Shown here one piece after another: positions 1-7,022 of a stretch of DNA of 63,403 nt. The stretch is from Lacticaseibacillus songhuajiangensis. Lineage in GTDB: Bacteria > Bacillota > Bacilli > Lactobacillales > Lactobacillaceae. Every line of letters begins with the position of its first letter. Position 1 is the stretch's first letter. The notes below the pieces were generated by a model that saw only the letters and a list, made by a program, of their open reading frames with translations, had not been told where the DNA came from and did not search any database. The stretch spans positions 1 through 63,403 of the forward strand of contig NZ_RHNR01000007.1 in NCBI RefSeq assembly GCF_003946025.1, written 5' to 3'. The position numbers and the translations under genes were made by a program.

Positions 1-126
1 GTGGTCATGGCGAATTTGGAAAATCTTCTCGCAGTTTTAAGTAGACCAATTTCGATTACTGCCAAAAAGAATAAGACTGCGGTGAAGATTGATTACAAAG
101 TTATCGCGGATTTGCCTGAAAGTTAG
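1..126 (+). CDS. C-terminal end of an unidentified protein (partial)
   Basis: Frame 1 is open from the first base to a TAG at 124-126, giving a 41-residue tail that ends in DLPES. It is lysine- and isoleucine-rich and shows no motif I recognise. The start lies outside the window. It meets the next gene tail to tail with only 7 bases between the stop codons, and that neighbour is truncated at its 3' end, so the interval may be a recombination junction. It could be a genuine gene end or an open frame of no importance; the fragment is too short to tell. Confidence 0.35.
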   Translation: MVMANLENLLAVLSRPISITAKKNKTAVKIDYKVIADLPES

Positions 127-133
127 GGCTAAT

Positions 134-1036
134 TCACCAGCCACTATTTAAGCTGTTGGCACTGGTGAATCCAAAGTAAAGGTTGCTATCATCGCTAACA
201 TTTAATTTAGATTTCAAATCGTTGGCATCAATTGTTGCGGTGGCATTACTTGACGTGAGCGCCGGAACAACACCATTTTTAGAATCATCAATAGCATACA
301 GCAATCGGTTCGTTGATTTATCATACTTCACGGAGACATGAAACCAGCTACCCTCAGGGATAGTGACAATTTTATGGTGTACTACAGAAACTATATTATT
401 CCATAGAGTTGTTGATGTTTTCGTGTATGTGTTAGGGTCTCCGGGATATGAATAAGCCGCATGGGGAAAAACACTCGTAGAATTATAATCATAATTACCA
501 TCAGCGTCTGAGTGAAACCAGCCCCCATCTTCATTCTGATGGACATCAAACTCTATCGCCCAACTGTTCTGAATAGCAGTATTTGCACTACTGGTGCTCG
601 AAAACTTCTTCGGGTCAGCATAAACTCCCAGTGTTTCACCCGAGTCGCCCGAATCCGACAATAGTTTGGCATTCGATTTTGCAAGAACAAAGGCCATCCC
701 ATCATCCTTGCCCGTTGTAGCATCAACTTTTGGCATCCGTACCCAGAAGCCCAAAGATGAGCTGCGCTTCAATGAAAAGTTAGGTTGATTAGTCCAAATT
801 GACTGAAACTCACCAACATTTTCGTTAATATTGTAGAGTTGAAATTTTGTACCCGCAGCAGCCGTTACAATCCCTGCCGTCGTTCCCTTAAAATAATCAT
901 CCGGAAAATTCAACCCTGTCGGCGTACTACTACTGTCCGCCTCCGCGCGCGGTGGAATAACGGCAATCAACGCCAGTGCCATCGCCAAAAGGCTAATCAT
1001 ACTCCATCGTAACCAATGTTTTCGAATCTTCATCAT
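134..1036 (-). CDS. cscC: Truncated L-type lectin-like surface protein of a csc/WxL cluster
   Basis: A 300-residue secreted protein with a signal peptide (residues 1 to about 33, ending in EA-D) and an L-type lectin-like domain (about 40-297). Visible landmarks are GFWVRMPK, DDGMAFVLA, WAIEFDVHQNED and YFGFTS. In the paralogue at 33-35 kb the matching strand (LYWGYAGADYSG) continues through the last lectin strand (HVVAFNKL) and a further 300 residues ending in a WxL region. Here the protein stops at NSLNSGW, so the last strand and the wall-binding part are absent. The start follows a GGGGGAGG ribosome site. It is the last gene of a WxL-DUF916-lectin run on this strand. The lectin assignment is by family knowledge; loss of anchoring is inferred. 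Confidence 0.6.
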   Translation of the reverse strand: MMKIRKHWLRWSMISLLAMALALIAVIPPRAEADSSSTPTGLNFPDDYFKGTTAGIVTAAAGTKFQLYNINENVGEFQSIWTNQPNFSLKRSSSLGFWVRMPKVDATTGKDDGMAFVLAKSNAKLLSDSGDSGETLGVYADPKKFSSTSSANTAIQNSWAIEFDVHQNEDGGWFHSDADGNYDYNSTSVFPHAAYSYPGDPNTYTKTSTTLWNNIVSVVHHKIVTIPEGSWFHVSVKYDKSTNRLLYAIDDSKNGVVPALTSSNATATIDANDLKSKLNVSDDSNLYFGFTSANSLNSGW

Positions 1037-1070
1037 TATCAGCCTCCCCCTGGCCTATAATTGATTTTAA

Positions 1071-2126
1071 TTATTTACCCGCTGTGGTGCCGTCTTCGTC
1101 ATCCTTCTTACGACGCTTGAAGAGAAGAAGCAGAATCAAGAGCAGCAGGAGCAGAATCAGAATTGCGAGTGCGATGAGCAACCACATCAGCCAGTTCGTC
1201 TTTGGCTTTTTCTGGTCCACAGCTGATTTGTTCAGCTTGTTTGCCACATCTCGTTTAATTACAAAGTTTTTAGTGAAGTGCCAGTGGTATTTCTTGTTTA
1301 CCGCCCAAGCATTCAGATCAAGTGTGTACTTACCTGCCTGTAAAGGCTTGTTGTTAGCACTAACAGGAAAGGCAAAGTCCGAGTTAGGCGCGATTCCCAT
1401 ATCCTTCTTATTAACTTTCATGACAACTGTCTTGGTGCCGCGCTTGTAGATTTTGGCATCCATCTGCAACTTCGTCATGATGATTGGCGCAGTGTTTTCT
1501 ACATTAACAGAAATGTAGTTGCGGTAGTTGAGCTGTGTTGGCTTCACGCTGTGCAGAATCATGTTCGGCGCAATTCCGCTGATGGAGTCTTGTTCCTGAG
1601 CCTGCAAACCAATTACATAAGCGTAACGGTTGGTAAGGGACACACCCTTTTGCTGCTTTTTCGCACTAGTGTTGTCAACTTCCATGACGCGAATACCACC
1701 AAGAACCGTCCCAACAAAGCTCTTGGTTGGCACAGTCATTGGTAGTGAAAAAGCCTGACTGGTCTTTGCAGGAACAGTCACAGTGGTCGGCTTAGGCAGC
1801 ATTGTTTCAATGTCTAACGCCAACGAACTGGCCTTTTTGGTTCCGTGCTTGCTGTAGTCAATGACCCCGTTAACGTTCGTAGTCGCGCGGTTCACACTAA
1901 CGCGGTACTTGTGTGATTTACTGTCTTTGTTCTGAATGGCAATCGTCAAGTTTTGCTTTTGATCTGGCTTCACCTTCAGTACAAAGTACGTGACCTTGTT
2001 GGTCATCTGGTTGCTTGGAAGCTGCGCGCTAACAGAGTAGGTCAATTGATCCGCATGCGTCGTCAAAGTCGGCGCCGCGGCAATTAACCCCACCAATGCC
2101 ATCAGGAACGCTACAAGTTTCTTCAT
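1071..2126 (-). CDS. cscA: DUF916/DUF3324 (WxL-interacting) membrane-anchored surface protein
   Basis: A 351-residue protein with a signal peptide (MKKLVAFLMALVG, cleavage after THA), an N-terminal DUF916 domain (about 30-150), a DUF3324 domain (about 155-310), one C-terminal transmembrane helix made almost wholly of L and I, and a cytoplasmic tail FKRRKKDDED. Members of this family bind WxL proteins and peptidoglycan at the cell surface. I chose the internal ATG at 2124-2126 because GGGAG lies just upstream and the signal peptide begins there; the longer frame adds 23 unlikely residues. It lies behind the WxL gene, separated by a strong hairpin with a T-run at 2151-2214, so expression probably depends on read-through. 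The 35.6-kb paralogue has the same length. Confidence 0.85.
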   Translation of the reverse strand: MKKLVAFLMALVGLIAAAPTLTTHADQLTYSVSAQLPSNQMTNKVTYFVLKVKPDQKQNLTIAIQNKDSKSHKYRVSVNRATTNVNGVIDYSKHGTKKASSLALDIETMLPKPTTVTVPAKTSQAFSLPMTVPTKSFVGTVLGGIRVMEVDNTSAKKQQKGVSLTNRYAYVIGLQAQEQDSISGIAPNMILHSVKPTQLNYRNYISVNVENTAPIIMTKLQMDAKIYKRGTKTVVMKVNKKDMGIAPNSDFAFPVSANNKPLQAGKYTLDLNAWAVNKKYHWHFTKNFVIKRDVANKLNKSAVDQKKPKTNWLMWLLIALAILILLLLLLILLLLFKRRKKDDEDGTTAGK

Positions 2127-2150
2127 CAGAATATTCTCCCACTCTCTTGC

Positions 2151-2214
2151 AAAAAAGAGGGCGTTACCGCGCACGCGATCATCTCGACCGGTCATGCTGA
2201 CAGCAAACGCCCTC
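2151..2214 (-). terminator. Terminator or attenuator between the WxL and DUF916 genes
   Basis: On the minus strand GAGGGCGTT (2206-2214) pairs with AACGCCCTC (2157-2165), followed directly by TTTTTT (2151-2156). The loop holds a smaller palindrome GACCGGTC. It sits in the 190-base gap ahead of the DUF916 gene, so it should lower downstream expression relative to the WxL gene. Confidence 0.7.
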
Positions 2215-2317
2215 CATACGCGAATTTCAGTTCCAGTTTACCATATCTGCAGTTATATCAGTAGTAGGCCGAACATAGGTCGCGATTTAATTTATTTTAT
2301 TGAGTCATCCAACAAGA

Positions 2318-2986
2318 CTATTCTGCAGGTGTACCGTTTTGTGCAGAGGCCTGTGCAGGGTCACTGCCCACAGCAACCGTAGCAGCACTGGAAAGCGTCC
2401 ATGTAAGTGTGGACGTGTAGTCTCCTGCAACGTTACCAGCTGGTACAAAGAGCGTCGCCTTGTCAGGTGTAAAGGAGTCGATGTTAGCACCAACACCCTG
2501 CGTACCATCAACAGCGGTGAAAACAGACTGTGCCTTACTGTTGTTCCCATCAAAAGCATTAACACTGGCAGCGGAAGAGTTACCGTTAGGGTCAGTAGTA
2601 GCACCAGCACCCAACTTAAGAATTGCGCCCCTGAGTTCCGCAGCAGAAGTATCGTCAGTAGACTTAAATGGACCGGCTGCCATTGTTACATCCCAACCGG
2701 AATCGTAACCAGGGTTGGTAACTTGAAGATCCGTTACAGAAGTAGCTTCGTAGGTTTGGTCTTTCGCAGAAATCGTGTGTGTGCCAAATTCAATGGTTGG
2801 TACCTTGTCAAGGGTAATCCCCATTTCTTCGCCCTTACCGTCGTTGCTCTTCGTTGTCAGGTTGATGTGACCCGTTGTAGTCTTACTGGTCGAGTTGTTG
2901 TCAGCAGCAAACGTCGTAACGCTCGTAGCAGCGATGTTCAGTACAAGTGCAGCAGCAGCGGTGATAGCAAAGATGTTCTTCTTCAT
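2318..2986 (-). CDS. cscB: WxL domain cell-wall protein
   Basis: A 222-residue secreted protein: signal peptide (residues 1-28, ending in TFAA), then a WxL domain over most of the rest. The two diagnostic motifs are GWDVTM near residue 97 and LTWTLSSA near residue 195. WxL domains attach non-covalently to peptidoglycan and cooperate with DUF916/DUF3324 proteins, whose gene follows here. The short C-terminal extension (AVGSDPAQASAQNGTPAE) is low complexity. The start has a GGGGGAA ribosome site. The 5' region contains a structured, terminator-bearing leader (3043-3137) that is nearly a copy of the one ahead of the EAL gene. Confidence 0.85.
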   Translation of the reverse strand: MKKNIFAITAAAALVLNIAATSVTTFAADNNSTSKTTTGHINLTTKSNDGKGEEMGITLDKVPTIEFGTHTISAKDQTYEATSVTDLQVTNPGYDSGWDVTMAAGPFKSTDDTSAAELRGAILKLGAGATTDPNGNSSAASVNAFDGNNSKAQSVFTAVDGTQGVGANIDSFTPDKATLFVPAGNVAGDYTSTLTWTLSSAATVAVGSDPAQASAQNGTPAE

Positions 2987-3042
2987 GATAAATTCCCCCG
3001 AATTATAATTTCTTATTTGGCTTAATTGACTGTTTTAATTCC

Positions 3043-3137
3043 AAAAAAAATGGCCCGATCATTCAGCGAGTGGTGTTCTCCTGAGACCGGGTCGTCCTAA
3101 GCGCCTGTTTTTTTATCAGACATCTGCTTAGGTGAGC
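3043..3137 (-). promoter_or_regulatory. Structured leader RNA with terminator, copy A (ahead of WxL gene)
   Basis: Read 5' to 3' on the minus strand: TGCTCACC; helix P1 (CCTAAGC with GCTTAGG); ACGA linker inside GGACGACCCG; helix P2 (CCCGGTC with GATCGGG); an inner helix TCAGGAG with CTCGCTGA containing one bulged G; then GGGCCA and eight T. P2 plus the T-run is an intrinsic terminator. The layout, the two conserved single-stranded blocks and the bulge are shared with copy B at 3993-4073, while P1 and P2 sequences differ by paired changes. This points to a cis-acting structured RNA or riboswitch-type attenuator. I do not recognise it as a known class. Confidence 0.65.
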
Positions 3138-3295
3138 AAAATATTCATTTGTTTATTGGTTCTTTAGGGTTTCCCCTGTCGAGACTCTGTATATTACACA
3201 CCTTTTTAGGATTGCGCAACCCTTTTTCGCAATATAATAAAAATATTTTTATATTAACGATACCATTAGTTAATGGTGATAGTCGTAGAATCCAC

Positions 3296-3955
3296 TTAGC
3301 CGATTGCAATCAGCTCTGGCTTGCCGAAGTAGTAACCTTGCATGACGTCCGGCGCGTAATCGCGGGCCAGGTCCAGGTCTTGTGCGTATTCGAAACCTTC
3401 AATCGCGAAGATCTTGTTGTGACGCTTGGCCAAATCGCTCCAGAACTTCAGCTGTGTGCCGACGCCAGCCATCTGCTGGCTCGCCCGTGCATTCTGTAGT
3501 GCAAACTTATACTCACTAGTAAATTCATTTAATGCATGCGCCATTTTGGACTGATTATCGCCAGTTCCGACGTCATCCAGCACCACGCGAATGCCGCAAT
3601 CACGGTAATCGCGGGCGGCCTGCACAAGGTCATCCATCTGCACGCTGTTGTCACGCTCGGTGAGTTCAACGTAGAGGTGCACTGGCCGAGTGCGGAACAC
3701 GCGGGTGATGCTAGCGCGGAACTGCGCATCGACGAACTGGGCTTGATCCAAGTTAAAGGAAATGAGCGGCAAGTCTGGTGGCAGCGCCTCGATTGTGCGT
3801 TCGAGCAAATTGGCAATCTCAGTTGCGGAGAACTTGCTGAAGTCATCTGGCAGTTGCCAACGACCGTCAACGTATTCCCGCAGCAGGAATTCATAGCCAA
3901 TCAGCTTATTCGGATTTGTGTTTGAAACCTTCTTCTGTCCAAAAAACCTTATCAT
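3296..3955 (-). CDS. EAL-domain protein, putative c-di-GMP phosphodiesterase
   Basis: A stand-alone EAL domain of 219 residues with no sensor or membrane segment. The signature positions are mostly kept: GYEFLLRE replaces the E-A-L-L-R motif but keeps E and R; NLD carries the metal-binding N; ELTE keeps its E; LDDVGTGDN stands for DDFGTG; YKFA keeps the catalytic K; AIEGFE and QGYYFGKP keep the last E and Q. Catalytic activity is therefore possible, though no GGDEF partner is in the window. I start at the ATG at 3953-3955 behind GGGAGG; the longer frame runs through the leader. It has its own structured leader (3993-4073) and lies upstream of the WxL gene with the sister leader, linking it to surface-protein control. 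Confidence 0.8.
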   Translation of the reverse strand: MIRFFGQKKVSNTNPNKLIGYEFLLREYVDGRWQLPDDFSKFSATEIANLLERTIEALPPDLPLISFNLDQAQFVDAQFRASITRVFRTRPVHLYVELTERDNSVQMDDLVQAARDYRDCGIRVVLDDVGTGDNQSKMAHALNEFTSEYKFALQNARASQQMAGVGTQLKFWSDLAKRHNKIFAIEGFEYAQDLDLARDYAPDVMQGYYFGKPELIAIG

Positions 3956-3992
3956 GGTTAATCCTCCCGGGGTGCTTCCGACATCCTGTAGA

Positions 3993-4073
3993 ATAAAAAA
4001 GGCCCGCCACACGGCGAGCACTAGGCTCCCGCGGACGGGTCGTCCCGCGTCTATATCGCACGCGGGTGAGCAT
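3993..4073 (-). promoter_or_regulatory. Structured leader RNA with terminator, copy B (ahead of EAL gene)
   Basis: Minus strand, 5' to 3': TGCTCACC; helix P1 CCCGCGT with ACGCGGG (4044-4066); GGACGACCCG; helix P2 CCCGTC with GGCGGG; inner helix CGCGGGAG with CTCGCCGTG, again with one bulged G; 7-base apical loop; GGGCC and a T-run ending about 4 bases after it. Compared with copy A the helices carry different but still complementary bases while TGCTCACC and GGACGACCCG are unchanged. The end of the hairpin is about 40 bases from the EAL start codon, a typical place for a transcription attenuator. Confidence 0.65.
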
Positions 4074-4186
4074 TTAAATTCAATTTCAGGTCACTTACTA
4101 ATAGTATTTTAGCACGGACACCCCAACGTTGCCAGAGTTTGTATGAACATTTTCATATCTTCTACTATTAATGTAGTAAGAACATC

Positions 4187-5977
4187 CTACAACGGTTTAT
4201 ACGCCGTCAATTCCAGCTTGCTCCAGAACTGGTTAGCGTCTGGGTTCTTATTGTAGTTCTTCACCCGCTCGTTAACCATGCTGTAGTCGAGGTAGAAGTT
4301 GTCCGGTGCGTACACCGCTTGGTCATTCATGTACTTCTGCCACTTGTAGAAGACCTGGATGCGCTTTTGGGTGTTCCACGAGCTGTTGTCGTTCATCTGC
4401 TCAAGCAGCTGCGTGTTCTCCTTGGATACAAAGTGACTCAAGTTGAGCGCGGCGTTCTCACTGTAGAACGCACTCGGCGTCGGCTCGTTGCCAACCGCCC
4501 AGGCCGCGTTGTACACGTCAATCTGATCTTGCTGCGGCTGCTGCAGAATGCTGTAGAAGCTGTTCATGTCCATCAAGCGGCCGTCCGTGAACTGTACGTT
4601 CAGCCCGAGCTTGCGCCACTGCTGCAAAGCATACTGGGCGCGAGCATCAGACGCGGCCGAGCCCTTCGCCGCCGCAAAATGAATCGTCAGTGGCTTGCCC
4701 TTAGGGTCCGTGCGCCACTTATCACCACTGCGCTTCTTGTAGCCGGCATCATCAAGCAAACGCTTGGCCTTGGCCAGGTTGTACTTGAAGCCAGGGTTGT
4801 TCTTGTCGTTGTACTGCTTGAAGGTTTTTGGAATCAGCGTGTTGCCGCGCGTGGAGATGCCATTGCCGAATTTCCGGTAAACGGCGTCCAGATCCAGCGC
4901 GTACATCATTGCCTGGCGCAGATTCTTATTGTTCATTTTAGCGTTGGCATCCGTGACGTTCTTACCGGTCTTGGTGTCAAAGTGCCCAACGTTGAAACCG
5001 TAGAAACCATACGCGCGTGCCGGCACGCCGACCGCGGTGTAGTCCTTGAGCTTTGCCAGCGCGGGGTAACGGCTGCTTGGTGAGTTGTAGGCAAAATCAT
5101 ACTTCTTGGCCTTGAACGCCGCGACCACGTTACTCGTGGAGACAACCTGAATCAGAATGTGCTTAATCTTGGCCTGTTTACCCCAGTAATACTTGTTGGG
5201 TACCCAACTCGTCGATTCGCCCTGCACCACTTTGGCAAGTTTGTACGGGCCAGTGAACAGCGGGCGCTTACGCACTTGCGGCGCGGACATGAGGTCGGCA
5301 ATGGCAACCTTCTTGAGATAGGCGTAGGGTTCAACCGTCGCCAGCAAGAACGGACTGCTCAGGTATTGCATTGCCGGCACCATCTTGCTGTAACGAATGA
5401 CCACGCGGCGGCCCGTTTCGCCGTCCGGGAAGCTGATACCCGAGATAGTCTTGGCCTTACCGGAATGAAAAGCCGCCATCCCCGCAATGGCCGCCAAATC
5501 ATTGGTGTACTGCGTCGACGGTGAATCCGGACTGCCAATAATCTCGTAAGGATACTCAACATCCTTGGCCGTCACCTTGGCGCCGTTCGACCACTTCGCA
5601 TTCTTGCGTAGCGTAATCGTGACGGTCTTGGCCTGCCGGTCGAGGCGCATGTTGGCGAGGCCGCCGTCAATGATTTTGCTATTGGCATCAACGTTGAACA
5701 ACATGTTGCCACTGCCTGGGCTGAACACATCGGCGTCCTCAGCGTTCGATTGCAAACTGGTCGATGCAATCCCTGCAAAAGGCGCATCGCTGACTTCCGC
5801 AATCTTCAGGGTACTGTTGTTACCCGCCGTAGTTGCGTTACCCTGGCCACTAAACTTGGTCGGCATCCCCACGATTTTACTCGTGCTCTTGGGTTTAGCT
5901 GACTGTCCGCACGCCGCTAACGTGAGAACAGAGAGCAGCGCAACTCCAGTCGCCGCCCACTTCTTCGAATTCATCAT
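4187..5977 (-). CDS. oppA: Oligopeptide ABC transporter substrate-binding lipoprotein (first copy)
   Basis: A lipoprotein of the family-5 solute-binding group, about 596 residues. The signal ends in lipobox LTLAAC, followed by a K/S/T-rich linker. Internal landmarks such as VTAKDVEYPYE, VVQGESTSWVPNKYYWG and DNFYLDYSMVNERVKNY match the second copy at 7.0-8.8 kb almost residue for residue. It captures peptides outside the membrane for the OppBCDF importer encoded upstream. Two adjacent ATGs (5972-5977) follow GGAGG; I use the first. A 1-kb gene-free gap with two palindromic repeats and a terminator separates it from the rest of the operon, so it probably has its own promoter and may differ in specificity or expression. 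Confidence 0.9.
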   Translation of the reverse strand: MMNSKKWAATGVALLSVLTLAACGQSAKPKSTSKIVGMPTKFSGQGNATTAGNNSTLKIAEVSDAPFAGIASTSLQSNAEDADVFSPGSGNMLFNVDANSKIIDGGLANMRLDRQAKTVTITLRKNAKWSNGAKVTAKDVEYPYEIIGSPDSPSTQYTNDLAAIAGMAAFHSGKAKTISGISFPDGETGRRVVIRYSKMVPAMQYLSSPFLLATVEPYAYLKKVAIADLMSAPQVRKRPLFTGPYKLAKVVQGESTSWVPNKYYWGKQAKIKHILIQVVSTSNVVAAFKAKKYDFAYNSPSSRYPALAKLKDYTAVGVPARAYGFYGFNVGHFDTKTGKNVTDANAKMNNKNLRQAMMYALDLDAVYRKFGNGISTRGNTLIPKTFKQYNDKNNPGFKYNLAKAKRLLDDAGYKKRSGDKWRTDPKGKPLTIHFAAAKGSAASDARAQYALQQWRKLGLNVQFTDGRLMDMNSFYSILQQPQQDQIDVYNAAWAVGNEPTPSAFYSENAALNLSHFVSKENTQLLEQMNDNSSWNTQKRIQVFYKWQKYMNDQAVYAPDNFYLDYSMVNERVKNYNKNPDANQFWSKLELTAYKPL

Positions 5978-6160
5978 TTGTGATTTCCTCCATATAATAG
6001 CGAGACGCCCCCACGACACCTCTCGACCGCATTTCTGCGACCACGTTTAACCACCCTTGCTATCTTACCGCGCGACCCACAATTTTGACACGCTGTGACT
6101 TAAATTTGTTTGATTTGGTGTCATCCGCAAGGATGGCAGCTACGAAATCGGCCGCAGGTC

Positions 6161-6385
6161 GGGCCTGGGGCGAATTGGCTTCGCAAGCAGGAACTCCGTC
6201 AGCGGGGACCGTTTCAGCCGGCTTTGCCGTCTTCCACTGGGGATTTTGCCGCAAAACCGGCGTCAAAGTCCCGCTCCCGATACAATTAGCCGTGTACACC
6301 CGACGAAAACTATGTCGGGCATACACGGCTAATTGTATTTTCGCTGACTCCGTCCCTGCTTGCTACGCCAATCCACCCCAGGCCC
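6161..6385 (-). repeat. Multi-branched palindromic repeat, family 1, copy A
   Basis: The outer arms are 6161-6179 (GGGCCTGGGGCGAATTGGC) and 6367-6385. Inside are a 17-bp perfect stem 6280-6296/6322-6338 with apex CCCGAC/GTCGGG, a hairpin GGGA-TTTTG around the conserved loop GACGCCGGTTTTGCGG (read on the minus strand), and a small stem CGGC-AAA-GCCG. No coding potential is evident. Shares its junction blocks with copies B-E; given as minus because it is inverted relative to B and D. Confidence 0.75.
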
Positions 6386-6412
6386 TAAGCGCATTAACGA
6401 GACGATAGTGAT

Positions 6413-6430
6413 GGTATTTCCGGAAATATC
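6413..6430. promoter_or_regulatory. Near-perfect palindrome, possible operator
   Basis: GGTATTTCCGGAAATATC is a near-perfect 18-bp inverted repeat between repeats A and B, upstream of the first oppA. It could be a binding site for a dimeric regulator of that gene. No regulator is encoded nearby, so this is only a candidate. Confidence 0.3.
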
Positions 6431-6568
6431 AAAAGTAAGCTGTTCCCGAATGCCGTGATATTCGTCAAATCAGTCAATGTGGATGAGCCAACACGAATGC
6501 AATCTCCAGACGCCAGACCATCAGAAATCACCCTGACTATTCCTGTGATTAGCACTTGGTAACGTGTT

Positions 6569-6909
6569 GGCTACGGAGGTGGTGGTGCGCTGGGGCGAAG
6601 CCAGTCGACCTCGCGCTTTAGCGCGTAGTGAGACGGACACCGAAGGGTGAAGGGAACGGAGTCGGGCGAAAAGATGATTGTTTGGAGACAGGACGGCCGG
6701 TTTTGCCGTCGTGGCTTCGTACAATCATCTCGGGAGCGTAGAGTTGACGCCGATTTTGCGGCAACTCTACCAGCGGAAGACCGCGACAGCGGGCTGAAGC
6801 GGTCCCCGCCCGACGTAGTTCCCGGAGCGCAGCCATTTGCACTCATCGCTTTTGCGATGTTAGTGCAATGGACACCGTAGGGCCCAAGCGCACCACCACC
6901 GGAGTTGCC
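6569..6909 (+). repeat. Multi-branched palindromic repeat, family 1, copy B (long form)
   Basis: Outer arms GGTGGTGGTGCGC and GCGCACCACCACC close the element. Inside: GTCGGGCG (6661-6668) pairs with CGCCCGAC near 6808; the variable stem AGATGATTGT (6672-6681) with ACAATCATCT (6721-6730); GTAGAGTTG with CAACTCTAC around ACGCCGATTTTGCGG; and CCGC-GACA-GCGG. It is longer than the others because of two extra hairpins (CGCGC-TTTA-GCGCG near 6612 and a TTGCAC/GTGCAA stem near 6837-6868). It lies just downstream of the second oppA terminator. Confidence 0.75.
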
Positions 6910-6951
6910 GACCCACCGCCTTACGGGCACGGGTTTATGCTATCGGACAAC

Positions 6952-6986
6952 AAAAGCCCCGAGCACAAAATGTGCTCGGGGCTTTG
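6952..6986 (-). terminator. Terminator of the second oppA gene
   Basis: On the minus strand AAGCCCCGAGCACA pairs with TGTGCTCGGGGCTT around a TTT loop, ending in a short T-run. It lies about 40 bases past the oppA stop and probably ends the oppDFBCA transcript. Confidence 0.85.
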
Positions 6987-7022
6987 CTTTGTCAGCAATT
7001 TTGCCGGCAACATCAATCCTGA

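Noticed and set aside
2300..3025. A 241-residue plus-strand frame over the WxL gene
   Set aside because: Antisense to a gene with a signal peptide, ribosome site and WxL motifs; the frame is rich in C and R without domain features.
3043..3137. Canonical c-di-GMP-I riboswitch
   Set aside because: Only GC-x-x-ACC and GGACG resemble it; the second helix and the 3' strand (GGTTGCCG-like) are missing, so a formal assignment is not justified.
3043..4073. Guanidine-II (mini-ykkC) riboswitch because of the GGACGACC blocks
   Set aside because: That class needs two hairpins with ACGR loops. Here only one ACGA occurs per leader, it lies between two helices, and no guanidine exporter follows.
4319..5083. 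Plus-strand frames over oppA genes (also 7200-8051)
   Set aside because: Antisense to clear oppA coding sequences, leucine/valine-rich composition only.
6571..6930. Open frames inside family-1 repeats (also near 6085-6408 and 13211-14069)
   Set aside because: They lie wholly within palindromic repeats, lack ribosome sites and are not conserved as proteins between copies.
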